This document shows, piece after piece, positions 46,255-56,023 of a stretch of DNA of 64,000 nt. The notes under the pieces are model-generated. The model was not told where the DNA came from. It ran no database searches and worked only from the letters and a program-made list of their open reading frames with translations. Each line of letters opens with the position of its first letter. Position 1 is the stretch's first letter. The DNA is from Ligilactobacillus cholophilus (GTDB taxonomy: Bacteria > Bacillota > Bacilli > Lactobacillales > Lactobacillaceae), in contig NZ_CP127832.1 of the NCBI RefSeq assembly GCF_030389495.1, forward strand, positions 682,001 to 746,000, given 5' to 3'. A program made the position numbers and the translations under genes.

Positions 46255-47226
46255 TTAATAGTATCTTGGATCATTCTTTATTTCTAAACTATCTAAATTA
46301 TTAAGGTACCAATCACGTAAGAAATCATACTTATTCAATATATCAAACCATGAAATTCTATTATCTGGGTCTTTAATTTGAATAATCCATTGATTATTTT
46401 CTGATGGTCCAATTGCCATTTCTATACCATGATTTAATTTTAATATTGCCTCATTTTGAGTACCTGTAACTAGCATATAATCAGCGTTCGAAGCAGAAAT
46501 AAATAATTTATCAAGTGCCTTTTGTGGCATTTGAGCATCCATAATTGGATATTTAGCATAGTTTGATGGATCCAAAATATTGAAGTCTACATCAAACCCG
46601 TAATCCTCCTTCATAAACTTTCCAATTGCTAAAAGCTGTAATTCAAATTGTCTTAGTACCTCATGAGAAACTTCACTACGATATTTTTTAATTAATAAAT
46701 CAGTTAAAGATTCACTATTGAATAATAAAAGATGTTTATTAAAATCAATAAAAAATAATGCTTCATTATTTTTACGTTCAACATAGTATGCACTACCATC
46801 AACATTTTCTTGAAATGTAAAGTAACCTAAACTATCAATTCCTGGAAATTGATGATAAAGTTCATCATTTTTTTCATTAGCTTGTAAAACAAGTTTTTCA
46901 GCTTGATGCAAACCTAATAAGCGGCTTAAAAATATTAAATAAAAATCCTGCTTGCTATATTGTTGTGGATATATCAAATAAGCTGAATCTAGCTGATATG
47001 TAGAAAGTTGTTGGATTGAAGTCAATAATGTATCTGGATTTTTAGTTGTAATTAATTCATTTAAAATTTCTGTAAAATGAATACCATTATCTAAGTTTTT
47101 CTTTAGTTGATCACGATATGCTAACAATCTACCTGTTGTACTTAATGAACGCACATCCTTAGTTTGCATTTTTTCTTGACCATTTGGAAGAAATGTAATT
47201 GTTTTTAATTTATTTTGTTCATCCAT
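46255..47226 (-). CDS. Unknown protein, second gene of a three-gene operon
   Basis: The 323-residue soluble protein has no signal peptide or membrane segment. N-terminal about 120 residues are helical (TTGRLLAYRDQLKKNLDNGIHFTEILNEL); the middle has an alternating strand pattern around GYFTFQENVDGSAYYVERKNNEALFFIDFNKHLLLF; the C-terminus has KLNHGIEMAIGPSENNQWIIQIKDPDNRISWFDIL and DFLRDWYLNNLDSL. I recognise no family. It starts 10 bases after the first gene with AGGTGA. Confidence 0.75.
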   Translation of the reverse strand: MDEQNKLKTITFLPNGQEKMQTKDVRSLSTTGRLLAYRDQLKKNLDNGIHFTEILNELITTKNPDTLLTSIQQLSTYQLDSAYLIYPQQYSKQDFYLIFLSRLLGLHQAEKLVLQANEKNDELYHQFPGIDSLGYFTFQENVDGSAYYVERKNNEALFFIDFNKHLLLFNSESLTDLLIKKYRSEVSHEVLRQFELQLLAIGKFMKEDYGFDVDFNILDPSNYAKYPIMDAQMPQKALDKLFISASNADYMLVTGTQNEAILKLNHGIEMAIGPSENNQWIIQIKDPDNRISWFDILNKYDFLRDWYLNNLDSLEIKNDPRYY

Positions 47227-47236
47227 TGAATCTCAC

Positions 47237-48109
47237 CTATTCTTTTGATGCAATCAAATTAGCTATATAATCACGATATAATGTTTCGTTTTTGGCTTCA
47301 AAGTTTTCAAAAGTTCCAAATTTAGATACAATACTTTGCTTTTCATAACCAATCAATGTATCTTCCTTAGATAAAGCTAAAATAGTTTCTTCATTATCTC
47401 TAATTGTTCGATATGCACTATTTGCTTTTTCATCTAATTCTGTAAGATGACTTAACTTATCTATCAATCTTTGTTTAGATTCTTTTTGCTTTGAACTTTC
47501 CCATGGCATAACTTTTTCTTGTGTAATTTCTTTAATTTGTGCACGCAACTCTTCTTTTTGTTGATCGCGTTCGTCTTGTGAATCAATTAAATTTTGCAAT
47601 TGTTCATTTTCCTTTGATAGCCGTTCAATTGCATCACTATTCAATCTCTTATTTTCAAATTCAAGTTCAAATGCTTTAGATAATTTATCATACTCATTTT
47701 TGTCAAAATGAAATTTAACATTTAACACATCAAAAGTTCCAAATAATCTTCTGCCCCACCAATTTCCAAAATAAAATTGAAAGTTTCCTGGAACAGTTTC
47801 TTCAAAATAGAAAAATGGATATGTTTCATTTAAATAATCAATTAATTTTTTACTTAAAAAATCACTGATTTGTGGTTTAATATCCTCAACTAATTTTTCA
47901 TTTCCAAAATTGTTAATACTTTCATGTGCTTGTAAAATTTCTTCTGCATAACGCTGAGCATCAATTAATTCGTAAACATGACGATCATCTTGTTTTTTTA
48001 CAGCATCATCAAGTGTTTGTAAATACTGGATTTTTCCAGTTACTGCCTGCGTTAATGTTTCTGTTGCTTTATCATGATCTGATAAAGTAAATTGATTATC
48101 ATTTGTCAT
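47237..48109 (-). CDS. Unknown coiled-coil protein, first gene of a three-gene operon
   Basis: The 290-residue protein has a helical N-terminus (about 1-95), a short aromatic beta-rich patch (FFYFEETVPGNFQFYFGNWWG and GTFDVLNVKFHFD, about 97-135) and a coiled coil (about 136-260, NSDAIERLSKENEQLQNLIDSQDERD). Proteins of this type in lactobacilli are sometimes labelled SbcC-like, but there is no ATPase motif. It starts the operon that lies directly downstream of mvaS after a terminator. Confidence 0.75.
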   Translation of the reverse strand: MTNDNQFTLSDHDKATETLTQAVTGKIQYLQTLDDAVKKQDDRHVYELIDAQRYAEEILQAHESINNFGNEKLVEDIKPQISDFLSKKLIDYLNETYPFFYFEETVPGNFQFYFGNWWGRRLFGTFDVLNVKFHFDKNEYDKLSKAFELEFENKRLNSDAIERLSKENEQLQNLIDSQDERDQQKEELRAQIKEITQEKVMPWESSKQKESKQRLIDKLSHLTELDEKANSAYRTIRDNEETILALSKEDTLIGYEKQSIVSKFGTFENFEAKNETLYRDYIANLIASKE

Positions 48110-48133
48110 AAGAATCTCCTCTTATTACCTAAA

Positions 48134-48190
48134 ATAAAAACATTGCTTTAATTCTATTTTGACAAAAAAAGTCATTAAAAGCAATGTTTC
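48134..48190 (-). terminator. Terminator after mvaS
   Basis: The minus-strand arms AAACATTGCTTTTAA and TTAAAGCAATGTTT enclose a loop of about 22 bases and are followed by T residues. It separates mvaS from the unknown operon. Confidence 0.75.
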
Positions 48191-48217
48191 ACTATTAATT
48201 TATTTGATTAAACTGAA

Positions 48218-49381
48218 TTAACGTACAACGTATTGTCGTTGATAATCTTCTACACCAGCAAATACAAATTTAGCTGGATCTGAACTAATATCTAATTTAC
48301 GTGTTTTTTCATCTTTAATTCTTGAATTATAAATTTTTTCATATTCATCAACAGTGAGTCGTTTCCGAGCATCCAAAGTTTTTTGGAAGGCTTGATGTTC
48401 AATGTATTTATCAAAACCTGGTCGTAGTAATCCAGAATAGAATTCGCCTTGTGCACCAGAACCATAACTATACATTCCGATTCTCATCCCTGGTTTTAAA
48501 TCTGTTGCATTTTCTAATAATGATAAGAAACCTAGATAAAGTGAACCTGTGTATAAGTTACCAATTTGATTACTATAACGACGTACATTTTCAAATTCTC
48601 TTGTTAATTTAGTTGCTACCTCTGCATCTGCATTTTCTATTGCTATTTTTAAAGCTTTAAATCCTTCTTTTGTATATGGCAAATGGAAACACATTGCATC
48701 AAATTTAGAAATATCAAAACCTGTCTTAGCTTGATATTCTTCAAAAACATGTTTAAAGAAATCAAGATAAACATTTGTTGAATACTTGCCATCTACTAAA
48801 GCTTCATCATGTGTAAGTGGACGCCAAAAGTCCATGACATCATCAGCCCAGTATGTTCCATCGTCTTGTACAGATAAAATACGTGGATTGCGACTAATTA
48901 ACATTGCAACCGCACCACCACCTTGAGTTACTTCGCCTTTTGTACCAAGACCATAACGTGCATTATCTGCTCCAATAACTAAAACTTTAGAATCTGGATT
49001 CATTGCAATATGACCATGTGCAAAGTGAATTGCTGCCGTTGCTGCGTAACATGCTTGCTTGAGTTCTACTACTCTTACCTGTTTTTTAAATCCTAATAAT
49101 CGTTGAATATATACAGCGCCTGATTTAGAATTATCTACTCCAGATTCAGTAGCAAATAAAATCATGTCGATTTGTTCTTTATCTTCTTCTGTTAAAATTT
49201 TATCTGCAGCATTTGCGGCCATTGATACTACATCTTGTGTAGGAGGAATGACAGCCATTTTACTTTGACCGATTCCGATTAAATATTTATTTGGGTCAAC
49301 ATTTCTAGCCTCGGCTAGATCTTTCATGTCTAAATATAAATGTGGAGTAAAAAAACCAATTTTATCAATACCAATATTCAT
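48218..49381 (-). CDS. mvaS: Hydroxymethylglutaryl-CoA synthase
   Basis: MvaS condenses acetyl-CoA with acetoacetyl-CoA to HMG-CoA, the entry to the mevalonate route. The 387-residue thiolase-fold protein has Glu79 in FATESGVD, the nucleophile Cys111 in VELKQACYAATAAIHF and the active-site His in FHLPYTKEGFKAL near 232. The start is the ATG at 49381, 6 bases after GGAGGG. HMG-CoA reductase (mvaA) is not in the window; the rest of the route is at 18918-22956. Confidence 0.96.
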   Translation of the reverse strand: MNIGIDKIGFFTPHLYLDMKDLAEARNVDPNKYLIGIGQSKMAVIPPTQDVVSMAANAADKILTEEDKEQIDMILFATESGVDNSKSGAVYIQRLLGFKKQVRVVELKQACYAATAAIHFAHGHIAMNPDSKVLVIGADNARYGLGTKGEVTQGGGAVAMLISRNPRILSVQDDGTYWADDVMDFWRPLTHDEALVDGKYSTNVYLDFFKHVFEEYQAKTGFDISKFDAMCFHLPYTKEGFKALKIAIENADAEVATKLTREFENVRRYSNQIGNLYTGSLYLGFLSLLENATDLKPGMRIGMYSYGSGAQGEFYSGLLRPGFDKYIEHQAFQKTLDARKRLTVDEYEKIYNSRIKDEKTRKLDISSDPAKFVFAGVEDYQRQYVVR

Positions 49382-49506
49382 CAAAATCCCTCCAAAAAAA
49401 TACTAGAATAAATTTTAACATAATCAATTATAAAATGAAAAAGAAAACCTGCAATAAAATCCAAATATGATAGAATATAATTAAATCCAAGAAAGAAAGT
49501 GTTTTC

Positions 49507-49782
49507 ATGAAATGTATTAAAATGGAAGTGTATGGTTTAGTTCAAGGTGTAGGATTCAGATTTTCAACAAAACAATTAGCTGATTCATTAGGTATCAAAG
49601 GTATTGTAATGAATCGCAATGATGGCTCTGTTTATATTGAAGCGGAGGGTACTCCTTTACTTCTGCAAGAGTTTATCGATAAAGTAAAACTCTCTCCATC
49701 TCCAAGTGGACATGTTGATCATTATATTATTAAAGAAATTTCGCAAAAAAATTACTCTGATTTTTCAATTGTTTATGAATAA
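49507..49782 (+). CDS. acyP: Acylphosphatase
   Basis: The 91-residue enzyme hydrolyses acyl phosphates. It has the active-site loop VYGLVQGVGFRFST with the catalytic Arg and the conserved Asn in IVMNRNDGSVYIEAEG. It has AAGAAAG upstream and stands directly ahead of yidC, a common lactobacillar pair. Confidence 0.95.
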   Translation: MKCIKMEVYGLVQGVGFRFSTKQLADSLGIKGIVMNRNDGSVYIEAEGTPLLLQEFIDKVKLSPSPSGHVDHYIIKEISQKNYSDFSIVYE

Positions 49783-49862
49783 ACTTTTTAGTAAATATTG
49801 AAATTCCTTTCTTTTTTGCTTATTATAAAATTTGTATTACTCAAAATGAAAGGAATTTAAAA

Positions 49863-50786
49863 TTGAAAAAGAAAAAAGTTGGTATCCTTGCCATCTCATT
49901 CTTAACAATTACTTTGTTCTTAGGTGGATGTGTTCAACGAACAAGTTCAGGTAAGCCATATGGCATCGTTTACGATTGGTTAGCTGTTCCGACACAACAT
50001 TTATTAACTTGGATTGCAAACTTGCTGAATGGTAGTTATGGTTGGGCTATTGTATTTATTACAATTGTTGTACGCTTATTATTAATGCCTTTAATGCTAG
50101 GGCAAATGAAGAAATCAACAATACAACAAGAAAAAATTGCTGCTATTCAACCACAATTAATGGAGATTCAAAAGCAGGCACAGAATGCTCAAAGCCAAGA
50201 AGAGCAAATGGCATTAAGTCAAGAAATGATGGCTTTATACCGTGAAAACGAAATTTCAATGACAGGTGGTATTGGATGTCTTCCTTTAATTATTCAAATG
50301 CCAATCTTCGCTGCTTTATATGCTGCTATTCAATATTCTCCAGATTTAGCACATTCCTCTTTCTTTGGAATTAATTTAGCAGGTCGAAGTTTCACATTCG
50401 TTGCATTGACTTTTCTTATTTATGCACTCCAAGGATGGTTAGCTACTCGAGGAATGCCAGATAGTCAAATGAATAAAATGACAACTGGAATGATGATGAT
50501 TTATACTCCTGTAATGTTTGCTTTCATGACATGGATTGCACCTGCAGGATTAGGTTTATATTTCTTTGCTGGAGGAATAATTGCCTGTTTCCAAACATTA
50601 TTAGTAAATGGAATGCGTCCGAAAATTAAAGCAGAAATTGCAAAAGAAATGGCTCAAAAAACTAAAAATAAACCTAAAAAGGTTAAGCCAATAAAAAAAC
50701 AAATTCATGAAGCTCAAGAAAAAGCTGCACAAATCCATGAAAATAACCGCCAACGAAATGCTGGCAAACAAAATCATAAAAAATAA
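49863..50786 (+). CDS. yidC: Membrane protein insertase YidC (lipoprotein form)
   Basis: YidC/OxaA inserts membrane proteins, alone or with SecYEG. The 307-residue protein has a lipoprotein signal peptide with lipobox LGGC (Cys23), five membrane helices, the conserved catalytic-groove Arg in ITIVVRLLLMPL, and a basic C-terminal tail (KNKPKKVKPIKKQIHEAQEK) that binds ribosomes. The start is TTG after AAAGGAA. No rnpA is next to it, so this is likely the second (YidC2-type) copy. Confidence 0.93.
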   Translation: MKKKKVGILAISFLTITLFLGGCVQRTSSGKPYGIVYDWLAVPTQHLLTWIANLLNGSYGWAIVFITIVVRLLLMPLMLGQMKKSTIQQEKIAAIQPQLMEIQKQAQNAQSQEEQMALSQEMMALYRENEISMTGGIGCLPLIIQMPIFAALYAAIQYSPDLAHSSFFGINLAGRSFTFVALTFLIYALQGWLATRGMPDSQMNKMTTGMMMIYTPVMFAFMTWIAPAGLGLYFFAGGIIACFQTLLVNGMRPKIKAEIAKEMAQKTKNKPKKVKPIKKQIHEAQEKAAQIHENNRQRNAGKQNHKK

Positions 50787-50828
50787 AAAAATGGAATTTA
50801 TAGTTAAAACTATAAATTCCATTTTTTT
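50785..50828. terminator. Bidirectional terminator between yidC and the histidine kinase gene
   Basis: The arms AATGGAATTTATAGTT and AACTATAAATTCCATT form a 16-bp perfect hairpin with A- and T-runs outside, serving convergent genes. Confidence 0.95.
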
Positions 50829-52335
50829 ATTCTGGATTTACTAATGGTAATTGAACCCTAAACACAGAGCCTTGATTTTCAACACTTTCTACACTAATTT
50901 TTCCATGATACCCCTCTACTAAACGATGTGCAATTGAAAGTCCTAATCCATTACCACCTTTATTACGACTACGTGCTTTATCAACTCGATAAAAACGATC
51001 AAAAATTTTTTTAATATTTTCTTGTGAGATTCCTTCACCAAAATCCTGTACTACAAATTCTACATATCGTGTATTTTTAGACATTGTTAAGTGAATTTCT
51101 TTTCGATCAGTTGAATATTTAACCGCATTATCAAGTAAAATGATTAAAATTTGTTCCAAATGATTTCGATATATTTTTACTAATGTTTTATTTTTTAAAT
51201 CATTATCCAAAATAATTTGAAAATCAGGATGAATCATTTGAAAATCGTTATATACTTGTAACCCAACTTCTCTAGCATCTGAAGTTTCACTGCCATACTG
51301 TACCTCCACTTGGTCTGCTCTAGACAGATCAAGCATTTCTTGTACAAGATTTTTCATTCGATCTATTTCCTGTAGTGATGCCTGAATTGATTCTTCTAAA
51401 ACTTTAGGATCATCCTTTCCCCAACGTTTAAGTAAATCTAGATGTCCTTGAATAATTGCAACAGGTGTTCTTAATTCATGCGAAACATCTCCTACAAACT
51501 GTTGCTGTTGTTCTATATATCTTTGCATCCTATCTAACATATTATTAAATAAATTACTAAGTTGCGCCAATTCATCGTCTTTAGAAATTACTGGAACTCT
51601 TACTTCTGACAATGCTTTAGCTTCATCATCACTATTATTAATTTCATCAATTGTTTCGTTTAATAAATCTACTGGTTGTAAAAAAATTGAAGCAAGCCAG
51701 TAACTCATCAAAGAGATTGCAAAGCAAACAGTAATTCCTATAATAATAAATAAATAAACTAGTTTCTTTCTTGTTTGATCATATTGAATTAGTTTATCAG
51801 AAATTTGAATATATCCAATTTTTTCATTAGTTTTTTTTGAATAAATCGGTTTTCGAATCAAAAGTACTGTATGTTTATCACTTTTTACTTTATTTTCTTC
51901 TGTACTTCTTACTTTTTTAAAAGTAAGAACTTCCTTGCTTGTTGAGTATAGTTGATTTCCACTATTATTATAAATACTTACAATTAAATTTTTATGTGCC
52001 GCAGACTGAATAAATGAATCATTGTACGGTGTATTTAAAGAATCATTGTTTTTTGGGGAATAACTAATATTAAAACTCTGTTGGATGTTATTTTTATCTA
52101 ACGGTTGATCATATCCAGTGAGCTTTTTTTCAGTTGCTTGGAGCGCATCTCTAGAATAGCTTTGTTCTTGTTTAAATAAGATATTTGAAAAACATTGAAA
52201 TAATAAGATAGCAAATATGCCAAAGATAATTGTTACCCCAATCGCTGTTCCAAGCGCCCACTTTAGTTTTAATGAAACTGATTTTTTCTCTTGATTTGCT
52301 TGGATACTATCAACGTCTATGATTTCTTTTGTCAT
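50827..52335 (-). CDS. Sensor histidine kinase (ArlS-like)
   Basis: The 502-residue kinase has TM1 (about 29-50), an extracellular domain of about 140 residues, TM2 (about 190-215), a HAMP domain, HisKA with the phospho-acceptor in GDVSHELRTPVAIIQGH, and HATPase with the N box LLDNAVKYS, DFGEGIS and GNGLGLSIAHRLVE. The gene overlaps the regulator stop by one base. It pairs with the ArlR-like regulator, which has close sequence similarity to ArlR of staphylococci. Confidence 0.92.
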   Translation of the reverse strand: MTKEIIDVDSIQANQEKKSVSLKLKWALGTAIGVTIIFGIFAILLFQCFSNILFKQEQSYSRDALQATEKKLTGYDQPLDKNNIQQSFNISYSPKNNDSLNTPYNDSFIQSAAHKNLIVSIYNNSGNQLYSTSKEVLTFKKVRSTEENKVKSDKHTVLLIRKPIYSKKTNEKIGYIQISDKLIQYDQTRKKLVYLFIIIGITVCFAISLMSYWLASIFLQPVDLLNETIDEINNSDDEAKALSEVRVPVISKDDELAQLSNLFNNMLDRMQRYIEQQQQFVGDVSHELRTPVAIIQGHLDLLKRWGKDDPKVLEESIQASLQEIDRMKNLVQEMLDLSRADQVEVQYGSETSDAREVGLQVYNDFQMIHPDFQIILDNDLKNKTLVKIYRNHLEQILIILLDNAVKYSTDRKEIHLTMSKNTRYVEFVVQDFGEGISQENIKKIFDRFYRVDKARSRNKGGNGLGLSIAHRLVEGYHGKISVESVENQGSVFRVQLPLVNPE

Positions 52336-53021
52336 TACGACCGCATCACATAACCTGTTCCACGAACAGTTTGAATATAACTATCTTCACCAGGACGATC
52401 AATCTTATTTCTAAGATATCGAATATAAACATCTACAACATTTGTTTCAATTTTACTTTCATATCCCCATACTTTTTTCAATAACTCTTCTCTAGCTAAT
52501 ACAACATTAATATTTTCCATTAATGTTAATAATAATTCATACTCACGTTTTGTTAATTCAATGACTTCATCGTCACGTCGAACAACGCGGTTTTCTTTCT
52601 CAATTGTTAAATCTTTATATTTAACGGTTGTAGCTTTATTAGAATTTCCTTCGCTTTCAAGATCAACTCGACGGAGTACAGCTCTTAGGCGTGCTAAAAG
52701 TTCTTCAATTGCAAATGGTTTAATTATATAGTCATCTGCTCCGTGGTCAAGTCCAGAAACTCTATCAATTACTGAATCCCGTGCCGTCATCATAATAATA
52801 GGTGTAGTTTTAACTTGACGAATTCGACGACATACTTCTAATCCATTCAATCCTGGAAGCATCAAATCTAATAAGATTGCATCCCAATCATTATCAAGTG
52901 CTAATTCTAAAGCTTCTCTTCCATCATAAACAACCTGTGTTTCATATCCTTCATGCTTTAATTCTAATTCTACAAATCTTGCTAAATTTTCTTCATCTTC
53001 AACAATTAAAATTTTGTTCAA
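52335..53021 (-). CDS. OmpR-family response regulator (ArlR-like)
   Basis: The 228-residue regulator has a receiver domain with phospho-acceptor Asp in AILLDLMLPGLNGLE, and a winged-helix DNA-binding domain (LTKREYELLLTLMENINVVLAREELLKKVWGYESKIETNVVDVYIRYLRNKI). Several stretches are nearly the same as Staphylococcus aureus ArlR, which controls virulence and wall genes there. I place the start at TTG (53021), 9 bases after AGGAGA. The target genes here are unknown. Confidence 0.92.
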   Translation of the reverse strand: MNKILIVEDEENLARFVELELKHEGYETQVVYDGREALELALDNDWDAILLDLMLPGLNGLEVCRRIRQVKTTPIIMMTARDSVIDRVSGLDHGADDYIIKPFAIEELLARLRAVLRRVDLESEGNSNKATTVKYKDLTIEKENRVVRRDDEVIELTKREYELLLTLMENINVVLAREELLKKVWGYESKIETNVVDVYIRYLRNKIDRPGEDSYIQTVRGTGYVMRS

Positions 53022-53049
53022 CGCATTCACTCTCCTATTCTTCATAATT

Positions 53050-53105
53050 AAAAACGTCGCCCCCTAATTTATACTTTAATGGTTTAAATTAAAAGACGGC
53101 GTTTT
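53050..53105 (-). terminator. Intrinsic terminator after gnd
   Basis: On the minus strand AACGCCGTC pairs with GGCGACGTT with one mismatch and a loop of about 33 bases, followed by TTTTT. It separates gnd from arlR. Confidence 0.65.
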
Positions 53106-53123
53106 ATTGTTTTGTGTTAATAC

Positions 53124-54548
53124 TTACTCTTCTGGATACCATTCATAATGGAAATTACCTTTTCTATCTGTTCGTTCATAAGTATGGGCGCCAAAATAAT
53201 CTCGCTGTGCTTGAATTAAATTAGCAGGTAATGTTTGTGAACGATATTGATCATAGTATGTGACTGCAGCAGTAAAACATGGACATGGAATACCTGTTTT
53301 AACAGCCAATGCAACAATATTACGAACATCTTCCTGATAATTCATTACAATTTCCTTAAAGTAATCATCTAGTAATAAGTTATTTAATTTAGGATCCTTT
53401 TGATATGCATCCGTAATCTTTTGCAAGAATTGAGCTCGAATAATGCACCCTGCACGCCAAATTTTGGCTAATTCACCTAAATCAATATTCCAATCGTAAT
53501 TATCCGATGCAACTTTAATTTGTTCAAATCCTTGGGCATAGCTCATAATTTTACTGAAATATAAAGCCTTTCGAATTTGCTCAATAATTTCTTTTTTATC
53601 TAACTCACCAATTTCTACATCTGGAGCAGGTAATACTTTACTTGCTTCAACACGTTCATCTTTCATAGCAGAAATATAACGTGCATAAACAGCTTCAGTA
53701 ATAAGTGTTTGAGGCATTCCTAAATCTAATGCACTTTGAGAACTCCATTTCCCTGTACCCTTGTTTCCTGCACGATCTAAGATAACATCAATAATATCTT
53801 TGCCTGTGTCTAAATCATCTTTTTTAGTTAGAATTTCCGCAGTGATATCAATTAAGTAACTACTTAACTCTGTTGAACGCCAATTATTAAATACTTCAGC
53901 AATTTCGGCGTTTGACATTTTTAAAATGCGTTTCATTAAATCATAACTTTCAGCAATAAGTTCCATATCACCATATTCAATTCCGTTATGAACCATTTTA
54001 ACATAGTGTCCTGCACCATTTGGACCCACATAAGTTACACATGGTTCACCATCTTCAGGAGCTTTTGCAGCAATTTGTTTTAAAATTGGAGCAACTAAAT
54101 CATATGCTTCTTTTTGACCTCCTGGCATCAAAGATGGTCCATTCAATGCACCTTTTTGACCGCCAGATGTTCCCATTCCAATAAAATTGATGCCGGAATT
54201 TTCTAATTCTTTATTACGACGCATTGTATCTTTAAAGAATGTATTACCGCCATCAATTAAAACATCACCTTTTTCTAAATAAGGTAATACATTTTGAATT
54301 GTTGAATCTGTAGGCGCTCCAGCCTTCACCATCATTAAAATTCTTCTTGGCTTTTGAATTGATTTTACAAAATCTTCAATTTCAAAACTTGGAATAAAGT
54401 TCTTATCACCATGGTCAGCCATAACCTTCTTAGTATATGAATTATCCCAATCATAAATTGCAACGTCATATCCTTGACGTTCAATATTTAATGCTAAGTT
54501 TTTCCCCATTACAGCCATTCCAATTACACCGAATTGCGCTTTTTTCAT
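53124..54548 (-). CDS. gnd: 6-phosphogluconate dehydrogenase, decarboxylating
   Basis: Gnd oxidatively decarboxylates 6-phosphogluconate to ribulose 5-phosphate. The 474-residue protein has the NADP-binding [20 protein letters not shown], the active-site [19 protein letters not shown] and [13 protein letters not shown]. It ends FHYEWYPEE as in lactobacilli. It has AGGAGG upstream. It lies where engB would be expected after clpX in many relatives. Confidence 0.97.
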   Translation of the reverse strand: MKKAQFGVIGMAVMGKNLALNIERQGYDVAIYDWDNSYTKKVMADHGDKNFIPSFEIEDFVKSIQKPRRILMMVKAGAPTDSTIQNVLPYLEKGDVLIDGGNTFFKDTMRRNKELENSGINFIGMGTSGGQKGALNGPSLMPGGQKEAYDLVAPILKQIAAKAPEDGEPCVTYVGPNGAGHYVKMVHNGIEYGDMELIAESYDLMKRILKMSNAEIAEVFNNWRSTELSSYLIDITAEILTKKDDLDTGKDIIDVILDRAGNKGTGKWSSQSALDLGMPQTLITEAVYARYISAMKDERVEASKVLPAPDVEIGELDKKEIIEQIRKALYFSKIMSYAQGFEQIKVASDNYDWNIDLGELAKIWRAGCIIRAQFLQKITDAYQKDPKLNNLLLDDYFKEIVMNYQEDVRNIVALAVKTGIPCPCFTAAVTYYDQYRSQTLPANLIQAQRDYFGAHTYERTDRKGNFHYEWYPEE

Positions 54549-54612
54549 TTTTATTCCTCCTGCTACATTCTTTAAGATTTATTTTAGCAAAAATAAAATT
54601 CTTAGAAAAGGC

Positions 54613-55857
54613 TTATTTACTATTTGTCATCACAATTTCAGGTTTACCTGTACCTTTTACAGTTTCACCTGTTATTATTACTTTACTTATTTGGTCATTA
54701 CTTGGAGTTTCATACATAACATCCATCATTGTATGTTCAATAATTGATCGTAATCCACGAGCACCTGTATTTCTTTGAATTGCAGTTTTTGCCATTTCAT
54801 TTAATGCATCTTCCGTAAATTGAAGATCCACATTATCTAGAGACATTAATTTCTTGTATTGTTTAACCAATGCATTCTTTGGTTCTGTTAAAATTCTTAC
54901 CAAATCATGTTCATCTAATTTCTCTAAGGAAGTAAGAATTGGCAAACGACCAATAAATTCTGGAATCAAACCAAATTTCATCAAATCTTCAGGAATAATT
55001 TGCTGCATAATACTTTTTTCATTTATGTCATTTTTCATTATTGAACTTGTTCCAAAACCAATTGTTTTATCACCTAATCGATGTTTTACGATCGTTTCAA
55101 TTCCATCAAATGCTCCACCTACAATAAACAAAATATTTTTTGTATCTATTTGTAGCATTTCTTGTTGAGGATGTTTACGACCACCTTGAGGAGGTACATT
55201 AGCAATTGTTCCTTCAAGAATTTTTAGAAGTGCTTGTTGCACCCCTTCTCCTGAAACATCTCGTGTAATTGACACATTTTCAGATTTTTTTGCAATTTTA
55301 TCTATTTCATCAATATAGATAATCCCATGTTCTGCACGTTCAATATCATAGTTCGCATTTTGAATTAATTTAAGTAAAATATTTTCTACATCTTCACCGA
55401 CATATCCTGCTTCAGTTAATGTAGTTGCATCAGCAATTGCAAAAGGTACATTTAAAATTCTTGCTAAACTTTGTGCAAGATATGTTTTCCCGGATCCGGT
55501 TGGACCAACCAAACAAATATTACTCTTTTGCAATTCAGTATCATCATCATCAGATGATAGTGATGAATTAATTCTTTTATAGTGATTGTATACAGCTACA
55601 GCTAAAATCTTTTTAGCTTCGCTTTGCCCAATAACATATTGATCCAAAGTTTTAACTATTTCTTTAGGTGTTGGAATTTTCGAAAAACTATTAGTCATTT
55701 GTGCCTGCTTTTCTTGTTTAATAATAGATTCTGCCACTCCAACACATTCATCACAGATATAAACGCCAGGCCCAGAAATCATACTGCCAACTTGTGCTTC
55801 TGATTTTCCACAAAATGAACATCTGATTTCATCTTGATTATCTGTATTTTCATGCAT
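54613..55857 (-). CDS. clpX: ATP-dependent Clp protease ATP-binding subunit ClpX
   Basis: ClpX unfolds substrates and feeds ClpP. The 414-residue protein has the N-terminal zinc-binding domain (CSFCGKSE and ICDECV), Walker [15 protein letters not shown], the pore loop GYVGED, Walker [10 protein letters not shown], the ClpP-docking KTIGFG loop and the sensor 2 [11 protein letters not shown] start at the ATG at 55857 (AAGGTGA 8 bases upstream). It is separated from tig by the MMPL/TetR pair. Confidence 0.96.
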   Translation of the reverse strand: MHENTDNQDEIRCSFCGKSEAQVGSMISGPGVYICDECVGVAESIIKQEKQAQMTNSFSKIPTPKEIVKTLDQYVIGQSEAKKILAVAVYNHYKRINSSLSSDDDDTELQKSNICLVGPTGSGKTYLAQSLARILNVPFAIADATTLTEAGYVGEDVENILLKLIQNANYDIERAEHGIIYIDEIDKIAKKSENVSITRDVSGEGVQQALLKILEGTIANVPPQGGRKHPQQEMLQIDTKNILFIVGGAFDGIETIVKHRLGDKTIGFGTSSIMKNDINEKSIMQQIIPEDLMKFGLIPEFIGRLPILTSLEKLDEHDLVRILTEPKNALVKQYKKLMSLDNVDLQFTEDALNEMAKTAIQRNTGARGLRSIIEHTMMDVMYETPSNDQISKVIITGETVKGTGKPEIVMTNSK

Positions 55858-55978
55858 AACTAATTTCACCTTCACCTATTAAAAATCGATACCTTTATCT
55901 TACCAAATTTTAATAATTTATTCTATTTTCTGGCTTTATTTTTATAAAAAAGATTTGAAATATTTTATTATATAGCAT

Positions 55979-56013
55979 AAAAAAAGCTATGATGAATATT
56001 CACCATAGCTTTT
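55979..56013 (-). terminator. Intrinsic terminator after the MMPL gene
   Basis: The minus-strand arms AAAAGCTATGGTGAAT and ATTCATCATAGCTTTT pair with a single G-U mismatch, followed by a U-run. Confidence 0.9.
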
Positions 56014-56023
56014 ATATTAATGT

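Noticed and set aside
47237-48109. SbcC exonuclease identity for the coiled-coil gene
   Set aside because: There is no Walker A, Walker B or zinc-hook motif; resemblance is only coiled-coil composition.
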